The notes beneath the pieces were generated by a model. That model was not told the origin of the DNA. It ran no database searches and saw nothing but the letters and a program-made list of their open reading frames with translations. Below are positions 26,666-35,036 of a DNA stretch of 64,000 bases, one piece after another. The position numbers were made by a program, and so were the translations under genes. The stretch's first letter is position 1; each line of letters opens with the position of its first letter. The DNA is from Desulfococcus multivorans (GTDB taxonomy: Bacteria > Desulfobacterota > Desulfobacteria > Desulfobacterales > Desulfococcaceae). Where the stretch lies: contig NZ_CP015381.1 of NCBI RefSeq assembly GCF_001854245.1, forward strand, positions 2,887,001 through 2,951,000, read 5' to 3'.

Positions 26666-28803
26666 AAGGTTTCGATATCCGGATCCTGGAATACTTTGCC
26701 TCCCCGGATCAAAAGTCGCTTCTCATCGATTATCTCACCCGGCCGGATTTCGTCCCCTGGGGCGAGCTCGATGCCGCCTGTTTTGAAACCACCTTTGGAA
26801 TGCTGAAACGGCAACTGGCGCCCGACCGCCACCTTGACCGATTACTGTCGCTTTACCTGATCACCCATCTGCTCGACAACGCCGCCGCACCGATCTGGGC
26901 ACTGCCGTTCGCGCGCCGCAACATCGATCTTGACACCCTTTTCCCTTCGATTTCATGGGATACATTGACGTCAGGTCAGTGGACGATATTCCCGGCGGCC
27001 ATGGTCAAGGGCGACCGAACCCATCTTCAATATTTCATGGCCGGGCTCTTGAAGGGTTCCCCGGATCACGATCTTCTGCCGCCGTGGGCCCGGCAAATGA
27101 TGGACGAGGCTGCCCTTCAGGCATTTCTGGATGCGGCTGAAGCGGCATTGTCAAGGCACCCGAATCCCCCAGACTCTTTTCCGTACGTGTTCCCACTGGC
27201 GTTACCGCTTCCTCGGAACCATGAACGCCTGCAAGGCCCATCCCTCGGTCTTCCCGCGGCCCTGGCCTTCATGAAGCTGCTCTCCGGTCGGAACATCCCG
27301 AATCGGCAACTGGCCACGGGCACCATTCAGAAAGACGGACGTGTCGGCAAAGTCGACGGTTTGACGAGGAAGCTGGAACTTGCAAAAAAAGACGGCCGGT
27401 TTTCCCTTTTCATTTACCCTGAGGAAAGCGAATCGATGCCGGGAGAAACCGAATTAACGCTTTTCCCGGTCACCGATCTGGACGAAGCCTGGCGCGCGGT
27501 GTTTCGGCATGCCCCCGGCAACGGGGGCGAGCTGCTTGCCTTCGCCCGGATGATAAAGGACCCCGCCGCCTTTGTCGCCGGCATGGAGCGGGTCGACGAC
27601 GCCTGGGTCCAATACGAGGCCCATCGCGGCCGCTGCACCGACGTGATCCGGAAAATCGCCGCGAATCCCGCCCTGTTTGCCGGATACGTCGAACGGATCG
27701 ATCGGAAGCTCCAGGTATGGGCCCTCGACGCGGCGACATTGTATCTGGATCTTGTGCAGCCCGAAGACCTGACGCTTGCCGGCCGGCATTCGCCGCTGTC
27801 CGCATTTCGGCTGCACACCCAGAGAATCGCCCTTTCGAACCACAGGGGAGACGTCACAGCGGCCCGGAACTGGGCCGAAAAAGCTCAAAAGCTTTACCGG
27901 CCTGCACTCCGGGGCAGCCTCGATCTGTGCGCCGACTTCATCAACAACCGGTTCGTCACCCGCCACAATCAATATCAATTCGATCCGCTGTTTCCCGAAG
28001 ACCTTTCCCGTCTGTTGGATACGCTGGAGTGCCGACATGAAGCGGTGTGCAGGGGCGGCTGTCCCACGGACCCGGTTCTGGCGAGGCTCTGGGGGACCAT
28101 CGCCCAGAATTTCGCCTTCTGCGGCCCGGATTTCCTGGACGCGTCAACAAGCTATGCCCGGAAGGCCATGGCAGCTTTCGGCGGCGGTGCCGTGCCCGAA
28201 TTCCGCCCGGAGTCGCTTCGGCAGCAAAACTACCTCACCTATGCCTTCCTGGATGCCGGGGAGTATTCCCGGGCGGAAGCATGCCTGATGGCGTTTACCG
28301 AGGCAAGGGATTGGCGGGACATCCTGGAAAAGTGCCGCGCCGGCCGATTGAATCTCTGGCATCATGCGGCCGTGGCCAGGTTTTTCGCGGATACGGACGA
28401 AGACGGCGCAAGCCTGGAATATCTGAGATGGTGTGCCGGAAACAATCCGTTTTTCAAAAACAACGATCATCCGGGGCAGCTCTGGGCATGCAACATGGGC
28501 CGTATCGCCGCGCGGCATCGAATGCCCGACGCCCCTCGATGGTTCCGGCAAAGTCTCGATCTGTGCCTGGCAAAGAAAAACCGGCCCACCATCCACGTCA
28601 TGGCCCTCCTGCCGCTGTCGGAACTCCGGCACCTGAGGGCCGTTGACGAATCCGGCCTGGCGGAAACGCTTTCCGAGGTGATTCCATCGGCCGTGAAATT
28701 GAATGCCGACCATTTTCGTCCATTGCAGAACGCCGATCCAGAGACGTCGCTGGAAAATATCCGGCAGCACCCCCGGCGCCTGTTTCCCTTTACCTACCGA
28801 TAA
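26662..28803 (+). CDS. Lon-type protease with helical-repeat C-terminus
   Basis: 713 residues. Residues about 100-260 form a Lon (S16) peptidase domain: ERLQGPSLGLPAALAFMKLL carries Ser194 and GRVGKVDGLTRKLELA carries Lys237. The Ser-Lys spacing of 43 residues equals that of E. coli Lon (S679/K722), and RQLATGTIQKDG fits the intervening strand. There is no AAA+ ATPase domain and no visible SAVED or CARF domain. Residues about 300-713 are helical and TPR-like (DAGEYSRAEACLMAF). It overlaps the candidate anti-sigma gene by four bases. A TPR tail could dock on the Cmr complex as TPR-CHAT does on its effector; this is inference. Confidence 0.8.
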   Translation: MKGFDIRILEYFASPDQKSLLIDYLTRPDFVPWGELDAACFETTFGMLKRQLAPDRHLDRLLSLYLITHLLDNAAAPIWALPFARRNIDLDTLFPSISWDTLTSGQWTIFPAAMVKGDRTHLQYFMAGLLKGSPDHDLLPPWARQMMDEAALQAFLDAAEAALSRHPNPPDSFPYVFPLALPLPRNHERLQGPSLGLPAALAFMKLLSGRNIPNRQLATGTIQKDGRVGKVDGLTRKLELAKKDGRFSLFIYPEESESMPGETELTLFPVTDLDEAWRAVFRHAPGNGGELLAFARMIKDPAAFVAGMERVDDAWVQYEAHRGRCTDVIRKIAANPALFAGYVERIDRKLQVWALDAATLYLDLVQPEDLTLAGRHSPLSAFRLHTQRIALSNHRGDVTAARNWAEKAQKLYRPALRGSLDLCADFINNRFVTRHNQYQFDPLFPEDLSRLLDTLECRHEAVCRGGCPTDPVLARLWGTIAQNFAFCGPDFLDASTSYARKAMAAFGGGAVPEFRPESLRQQNYLTYAFLDAGEYSRAEACLMAFTEARDWRDILEKCRAGRLNLWHHAAVARFFADTDEDGASLEYLRWCAGNNPFFKNNDHPGQLWACNMGRIAARHRMPDAPRWFRQSLDLCLAKKNRPTIHVMALLPLSELRHLRAVDESGLAETLSEVIPSAVKLNADHFRPLQNADPETSLENIRQHPRRLFPFTYR

Positions 28804-28820
28804 TCTTTTGCGGAAAATAA

Positions 28821-28846
28821 TGAAAAAGGGCGAAGCAATGCCGTAA
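28821..28846 (+). promoter_or_regulatory. Promoter-like motif upstream of cas6
   Basis: TGAAAAA (28821-28827), 13 bases, CCGTAA (28841-28846), ending 51 bases before the cas6 ATG. Same motif and spacing as at 37085, 43878 and 44257. Candidate promoter for the locus sigma factor. Confidence 0.6.
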
Positions 28847-28897
28847 CCCACTATCAAAGCCTCAACCTCATGAAATAAAAACTTCAAAGGGAGCGTC

Positions 28898-29855
28898 ATG
28901 AAAGGTCTCCAATACGGCAAATACACATTCACCTGCAAACTCGACGCACCGGCGATCCTGCCAGAATATAAGGGGTCCACGTTTCGGGGGGTGTTCGGCA
29001 CGGCATTCAAACATGCGGTCTGTGCATTGAAACATCCGACTTGCGACGATTGTCCGCTCCGCCGGCACTGTCTTTACACGGTTGTTTTCGAGACACCGCT
29101 GGCCGTATCGCCCAAATCGGACCTCAGGGTTTCGGCAACGCCCCCACCCTTTCGTGCTGCAGCCGCCGAAGACCCGTAAGCAAAATTTTGCCCAAGGTGA
29201 TGCATTCCAATTCACCCTGCTCCTCTTCGGCGAGGTCAATGCGCAGTTCCGTTATTTTTTTCATGCATTTCAGGAAGCCGGCATGACAGGCATCGGGAAG
29301 CGCATCAACGGCCGGCGCCCTTCGTTTCACATCATCGATATCCATTCAGGGGGGCAGTCGATTTACGCCTCGGAAACCGGGTTGCCGACAAACGAAAACG
29401 GCGTTGAATGGCTGACCGTCACCAGCGGTTCAACATCTGAAAAGACAGACCGTGTGCATCTGACGTTGAAGAGCCCCCTGCGTTTCAAGTTCAAAAACCG
29501 GATTGAACGCGATCTTCCTTTTCACCTCCTGGTCCGGGCCATGCTGAGGCGGATCTCCTCCCTGTTTATCGCCTACGCGGACGGGGAGCCGAATCTCGAT
29601 TACAAAGGCCTCCTGGAACGCGCCGAAAAAGTTCGTACCGCAAAAAAGCACCTCTTCTGGCACGACTGGGAACGCTATTCCAACCGACAGAAGCAGCGAA
29701 TGCCCATGAGCGGCATCGCCGGAGACATTGTCTACGAGGGAGAACTCGACGAATTCATGCCGTTTATCGACATCTGCAGCAAACTCAATATCGGCAAGAA
29801 TACCGCGTTTGGTCTGGGAAAAATCGGCTGTTTCCGGCATTCAATCATGTCGTAA
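28898..29855 (+). pseudogene. cas6: Cas6 crRNA endonuclease, interrupted by a frameshift
   Basis: Cas6 processes the repeat transcript into crRNAs. The first frame (28898-29179) reads TFTCKLDAPAILPEYKGSTF and the cysteine cluster CDDCPLRRHC. It should pass into a second frame giving PHPFVLQPPK, FGEVNAQFRYFFHAFQEAG, GIGKRINGRRPSFHI and the C-terminal glycine-rich loop LNIGKNTAFGLGKIGCF, ending at 29855. Removing one base from the run of five C at 29143-29147 joins them into a normal 318-residue protein. The break may be a real mutation, a sequencing error at the homopolymer or frameshifting. No other Cas6 is present in the window. Confidence 0.85.
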
Positions 29856-29977
29856 CAATTACAGATGACATGGGATCCATTACAGAGGCTGCAATTCTAT
29901 TCTGACATTTGACGAAACCATCAGGCATAACTATCACAAACTTTTCGGGATATGTGAAGAAAACGGGTGAGGTGAGC

Positions 29978-31300
29978 ATGGCAAGGGTTTACATCTCTTT
30001 TCTTGGAACCAACGATTATGTTGAATGTTTTTACGATTCCGACACTATTGATGTTGAAACACCGGTACGGTTTATTCAGGAAACGACACTCAGTCTATTT
30101 TCAAAGACTGCAAGCTCAGATGACCGTGGTTTTATTTTTATTACCGACGAAGCACGCAGAAAAAACTGGGAGGACAACGGCCAGTGGGATAGAGAAAAAA
30201 AATGCAATAAGGCGTGTCAGGGACTGAAAACCCGCATCGACCTGTTGAAGTTGCCTTTTCCCGTTGAGGCTGTTTTCATTCCCGAAGGCCATAGCGAAAA
30301 AGAAATATGGGATATTTTCGATATTGTATATTGCGTGCTGAATGAGGGAGACGACGTAATTTTTGACATCACTCATGCCTTTCGTTCCATCCCCATGCTG
30401 GCGATTGTCATTCTCAACTACGCCCGGGTACTCAAGAATATCAGACTCGAGGGTATCTATTACGGCGCCTTTGAAGCTCTCGGCCCTGCCTGGGAAGTCG
30501 CCAGAATGCCGGTTCAAAAGCGCCGAGCGCCACTATTGAATCTCATATCGTTCAACCGATTGATGGAATGGACCGTTGCCGTGGACCGATTTATGGAATC
30601 GGGAGATGCAAAGGAGGTAAGCCGGCTGGCTCGAGATGCTGTTGCCCCGGTGCTCAAAGAATCCCGAGGCAAGGACAAAAGCGCATCTGCCACGCGGGAT
30701 ATTGCCAATGCCCTGGCATTCTTCACGAAAAATTTATACACCTGCCGGGGTCCTGAAATTGTGAGGTCTGCCGAATATCTCAAATGTGAGTTGAACAAAG
30801 CTATACATGCAGAAGGTGTCAAACCGCTCGTGCCCTTGTTTGATCATATCCGCCAGGGGGTGTCGCGGTTTAGAGGCGACGATGTTCACGACGGGATTCA
30901 GGCCGCGAAATGGTGCCTGGATCACAATCTGATACAGCAGGGCTTCACGGTTCTGCAGGAAACATTGATCACCTACTTTGTCACTATGAACGGTCAGAAT
31001 GCAAATGATTTGGTGTATAGAAATATTGCTTCATCTGCGATTTGGATCGCAAAAGACGGCACGCCGGAAAACGAATGGCATGGCCACGCCCAAAAAAATA
31101 AGATTCTGACAAAACAATATATCGCCATATCCAAAGCCATGGAGCCGCTTTCGGATATTTACAGGGAACTGACACCGTTCCGAAACGATCTGGCTCATGC
31201 CGGATACAGGGATAATTGCAAGAAAGCCGAAAAATTCGAAGAGAAGCTGAGAGAATCGCTTCCCAAAATTGCAGCGCTGATTCAACTGAATCCATTATAG
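29978..31300 (+). CDS. csx1: CARF-HEPN ribonuclease Csx1 (TM1812-like)
   Basis: 440 residues from ATG 29978, which has GGGTGAGGTGA upstream; an in-frame TTG at 29909 is possible. The N-terminal CARF domain shows MARVYISFLGTNDYVECFY and the ligand loop FDITHAFRSIPMLAIV. The C-terminal HEPN domain has FRNDLAHAG, giving R402-x4-H407, the RNase active site. Such proteins cleave RNA non-specifically when cyclic oligoadenylate (usually cA4) binds. It precedes csx20 by nine bases, a pairing that makes sense as effector plus signal-removing enzyme. Confidence 0.93.
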   Translation: MARVYISFLGTNDYVECFYDSDTIDVETPVRFIQETTLSLFSKTASSDDRGFIFITDEARRKNWEDNGQWDREKKCNKACQGLKTRIDLLKLPFPVEAVFIPEGHSEKEIWDIFDIVYCVLNEGDDVIFDITHAFRSIPMLAIVILNYARVLKNIRLEGIYYGAFEALGPAWEVARMPVQKRRAPLLNLISFNRLMEWTVAVDRFMESGDAKEVSRLARDAVAPVLKESRGKDKSASATRDIANALAFFTKNLYTCRGPEIVRSAEYLKCELNKAIHAEGVKPLVPLFDHIRQGVSRFRGDDVHDGIQAAKWCLDHNLIQQGFTVLQETLITYFVTMNGQNANDLVYRNIASSAIWIAKDGTPENEWHGHAQKNKILTKQYIAISKAMEPLSDIYRELTPFRNDLAHAGYRDNCKKAEKFEEKLRESLPKIAALIQLNPL

Positions 31301-31309
31301 GAATCTGCC

Positions 31310-31702
31310 ATGCCCCGCACCCTCTTCCTGATCTTCAACCACACCTTTACCGAAGCGCAGCAGGTCGATGCCCTGGCAACGCTGGGGGTGGACAGGATTG
31401 TCCGGCCCCCGGCACATGTCCGGAACGTCTGGGGGCAGATACCGGCCGATCTTCCGGCCATTTCCGATTATCTCGCTCCGGTTCGGGAATGGCTGGCGGA
31501 AACGGCAGCGTCCGGGGATTACGTCCTCATTCAAGGGGATTTCGGGGCCTGCTGCCTTATGGTTCAAGAGGCCTTTAAACAAGGTCTGATCCCCGTATAT
31601 GCCACCACTCGCCGGGAGGCTGTGGAGGCCCCCCAGCCCGACGGCACCGTCAAAATGGTGCATCATTTCAAACACCGGCGGTTTCGCCGGTATGAATGTT
31701 GA
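31310..31702 (+). CDS. csx20: Csx20, small CARF-type candidate ring nuclease
   Basis: 130 residues, full length for Csx20: MPRTLFLIFNHTFTEAQ, LGVDRIVRPP, DYVLIQGDFGACCLMV, LIPVYATTRR. Csx20 is a small Rossmann-like CARF-related protein found with type III effectors and thought to remove cyclic oligoadenylate. Directly after csx1 (nine-base gap), so likely co-translated with it. With the Crn2-like protein, this gives the locus two different candidate ring nucleases. Confidence 0.85.
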   Translation: MPRTLFLIFNHTFTEAQQVDALATLGVDRIVRPPAHVRNVWGQIPADLPAISDYLAPVREWLAETAASGDYVLIQGDFGACCLMVQEAFKQGLIPVYATTRREAVEAPQPDGTVKMVHHFKHRRFRRYEC

Positions 31703-32053
31703 CTCCAGGCCCCTTGTCGACAGGTCACATTTTAAGGCGAAGGGCACGACTTCACTCTGAAAAATCTCCTGTTCGACGCTGCCGCCGGGGCTCTGGCTCT
31801 TGTCGGCTTTGGCCTCTATCAGATGCTGAGATCCGATGACTGAACCTGACGCTGCCCAGGGGGCAAGTTGCAGGGACTTGCATGCATTGACCTGCTGAAA
31901 AAAACTGTTTTAAAAACATGCACGGCTTTTGATGCCGGCCGTTCAAAACGCAAGCGGTTCCGTACAGTGAATTATTGCCCGTGAGGAACGGTGGGAACCG
32001 GGGGGCTGTACGAGGAGAGATCAAAAATTATGTTCGCACGGGAGGAGAATCTT
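31703..32053. other. Gap after csx20
   Basis: 351 bases with no supported gene. An open stretch at 31736-31843 encodes a hydrophobic segment (NLLFDAAAGALALVGFG) but has no start codon. CCGGCCGTTC and other small palindromes are present without clear meaning. Confidence 0.4.
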
Positions 32054-32743
32054 ATGGGATGGATTGAGACGTTCAAGAAAGCCGGGAAGTCCGTATCGTC
32101 GAAAATCGGTGAAATAGATATTGAAGGACGAACCGTGAGTTTATTGATGGCCAATCTCAACCGAAATCTTGTCAAGAACCGTGAAGTGTTTGTTCCCCAA
32201 GCAATCCTGGAAAACGAGATCGCTGAGCTCCTGAAGGAGCAGGACGGCAGGATCAAAACCACCCTGACCAGCCTGACGTGCGAGGAAGAGCAGATCAAGA
32301 TCGACTTGAATATCAAAACCAGGCTGACAGACAACAACGCCCGGGTGGTGCTGCGGATTCGGGAGTTTGTAATCGGCAAGCACCGCCAGGTCGCCGTCTG
32401 TCAGGTTCTTAATGAAAATTTAGTCGGCAACAATGTGCTTGGAATCATAAGCGCAGGCATCATAAAGGTCACCGTCGACGATATCGTCGAAAAAGTGATC
32501 TCACGGCAGGAGATTTCAGAGATTGCCTCCTATTCCCCGCATACGCAATGGGTCACCATTGATCTGTCCAAACTCGAGATGGTCCAAAAATTGATGAAAC
32601 CATTTGGGTTCGCAAATATCAGCCCTTTGGACGCCGTATGCATCAAGGCGGCCCATAAAGCCGGTGGGGTGGTGATTTCAGCGGAGTTAGCCCCGGAGTT
32701 CAAGACAATAATGGATTCGAAAACCATTTTGGGTCAAAAATAA
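32054..32743 (+). CDS. Unknown protein upstream of CRISPR array 1
   Basis: 229 residues from the ATG preceded by GGAGGAGAAT; an earlier in-frame start at 31991 lacks a ribosome site. I do not recognise the family. The protein is soluble, with alternating strands and helices: GEIDIEGRTVSLLMANLNRN, KIDLNIKTRLTDNNARVVL, NNVLGIISAGIIKVTVDDI. It is AT-richer than the sigma operon and separated from csx20 by 351 bases, so it may not be part of the CRISPR operon. It ends 337 bases before the array leader. Confidence 0.7.
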   Translation: MGWIETFKKAGKSVSSKIGEIDIEGRTVSLLMANLNRNLVKNREVFVPQAILENEIAELLKEQDGRIKTTLTSLTCEEEQIKIDLNIKTRLTDNNARVVLRIREFVIGKHRQVAVCQVLNENLVGNNVLGIISAGIIKVTVDDIVEKVISRQEISEIASYSPHTQWVTIDLSKLEMVQKLMKPFGFANISPLDAVCIKAAHKAGGVVISAELAPEFKTIMDSKTILGQK

Positions 32744-33080
32744 GGACAATACCAACACGGTGAGCTGTGGGGAACTCTCATGGCTTTTAATGCAATGGGA
32801 GGCGGCTGAAAGCAGGATCAGTTCTGATTGGCAAACCGCCGTATCGGCATCGTGTTCACACTGCCCTCAACAGGCTTGTGGAAAAAGTGAAGTTTATGTC
32901 ATTCCATCTGCTTATGGCGCGAAGGTTGCGGCGACCTGAAGGATCGATCAAGCAGGAGAGAGAGGCAATCCGTCTTTCCCGCACATGATTTTCGATTTTT
33001 GTCGGTCGAAGGATGTGGTCGATAAAATACCAAACAGATGCAGTAGGTTAAGACGATTTTTGTCGTGTTGGCCGGTGCGG

Positions 33081-33237
33081 AGATGTGCGGGGAACAATAT
33101 GTTTAATATTCAAAGATGGTTACATGAAATTTGTGCCGTTTTGGAGGTGGGGAAAATTTTCCCAAACACGTTTTTTGGGGGGATGTGCGGAAACCCTGTT
33201 GCAACCCCAGGAAAAATTTGCTAAAAAAACACCCAGA
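33081..33237 (+). promoter_or_regulatory. Leader of CRISPR array 1
   Basis: 157 bases directly before the first repeat, matching the leader of array 2 without gaps and with five mismatches. It contains the palindrome GGGAAAATTTTCCC (33150-33163) and a T-run CACGTTTTTTGGGG. Weaker similarity to the second leader extends to about 32977. The upstream stretch 32744-33080 shows no gene. The crRNA precursor should start here and run rightwards. Confidence 0.8.
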
Positions 33238-33858
33238 GTCTGAACCACTGCCCCGATTCGAGGGGATTGAGACAAGTGTCGTCAGTTAAAAAATCAACGG
33301 CCCTGTCTTTGGTCTGAACCACTGCCCCGATTCGAGGGGATTGAGACCAAAGCACACACCTGCCTATTTCCTGAAGCAGCATTTTGTCTGAACCACTGCC
33401 CCGATTCGAGGGGATTGAGACTACTTCAACCCCTCGTGGGGATCCGGCGATCCCCTGAGTCTGAACCACTGCCCCGATTCGAGGGGATTGAGACATATTA
33501 TTTCAGCCCCAGACCAAATCCATGCCATCGCGTCTGAACCACTGCCCCGATTCGAGGGGATTGAGACCGTTGAAATAAACTTCTCTCATGCTAATCCCCT
33601 TTCGTCTGAACCACTGCCCCGATTCGAGGGGATTGAGACTTATCATGGTAAAGGAATCCGTTTCGAACGTGAAAGTCTGAACCACTGCCCCGATTCGAGG
33701 GGATTGAGACTTGTTTGCCCGCTTTAAGTAGAGGCTTACGTTACCTGCGTCTGAACCACTGCCCCGATTCGAGGGGATTGAGACCATAAGCAACACCCAC
33801 GGTGTGGGTGCTCTTCGTGCCGGTCTGAACCACTGCCCCGATTCGAGGGGATTGAGAC

Positions 33859-35036
33859 TAGGCGATTAGCCCATCATCATACTTATATGATGATGGTCTG
33901 AACCACTGCCCCGATTCGAGGGGATTGAGACCCCAAGGGCGGTTATGTTTCCTGCGGAGGATGAGGATATGGTCTGAACCACTGCCCCGATTCGAGGGGA
34001 TTGAGACAAACTTACGGGCTTGATCTGCCATGTTTTTCTCCTTTGTCTGAACCACTGCCCCGATTCGAGGGGATTGAGACTATCTGATAGGCGGTTAATC
34101 GCCCATCATCATATAAGTGTCTGAACCACTGCCCCGATTCGAGGGGATTGAGACTAACTGTGGCCTTTGCAACGATATTGTTTTCTTTTGCGTCTGAACC
34201 ACTGCCCCGATTCGAGGGGATTGAGACGTGGGCCGTAGGCCCTGAACCCCGATTCCTTGATTGGTCTGAACCACTGCCCCGATTCGAGGGGATTGAGACT
34301 TTGACTGGGTCCATCATCTTGAAGCCTGCACATTGCAGTCTGAACCACTGCCCCGATTCGAGGGGATTGAGACATGAGGTTGGTGGGCAGTTCCATCGGG
34401 ACATCCCAATGGTCTGAACCACTGCCCCGATTCGAGGGGATTGAGACTAGGCGATTAGCCCATCATCATACTTATATGATGATGGTCTGAACCACTGCCC
34501 CGATTCGAGGGGATTGAGACCCCAAGGGCGGTTATGTTTCCTGCGGAGGATGAGGATATGGTCTGAACCACTGCCCCGATTCGAGGGGATTGAGACAAAC
34601 TTACGGGCTTGATCTGCCATGTTTTTCTCCTTTGTCTGAACCACTGCCCCGATTCGAGGGGATTGAGACTATCTGATAGGCGGTTAATCGCCCATCATCA
34701 TATAAGTGTCTGAACCACTGCCCCGATTCGAGGGGATTGAGACTAACTGTGGCCTTTGCAACGATATTGTTTTCTTTTGCGTCTGAACCACTGCCCCGAT
34801 TCGAGGGGATTGAGACGTGGGCCGTAGGCCCTGAACCCCGATTCCTTGATTGGTCTGAACCACTGCCCCGATTCGAGGGGATTGAGACTTTGACTGGGTC
34901 CATCATCTTGAAGCCTGCACATTGCAGTCTGAACCACTGCCCCGATTCGAGGGGATTGAGACATGAGGTTGGTGGGCAGTTCCATCGGGACATCCCAATG
35001 GTCTGAACCACTGCCCCGATTCGAGGGGATTGAGAC
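33859..35036 (+). repeat. 589-bp tandem duplication inside array 1
   Basis: 33859-34447 and 34448-35036 are identical by eye and contain eight repeat-spacer units each. This is a within-array duplication by recombination between repeats, or an assembly artefact. Confidence 0.9.

Noticed and set aside
31736-31843. Small hydrophobic peptide-like frame after csx20
   Set aside because: No ATG, GTG or TTG start and no ribosome site; it begins right after a stop.
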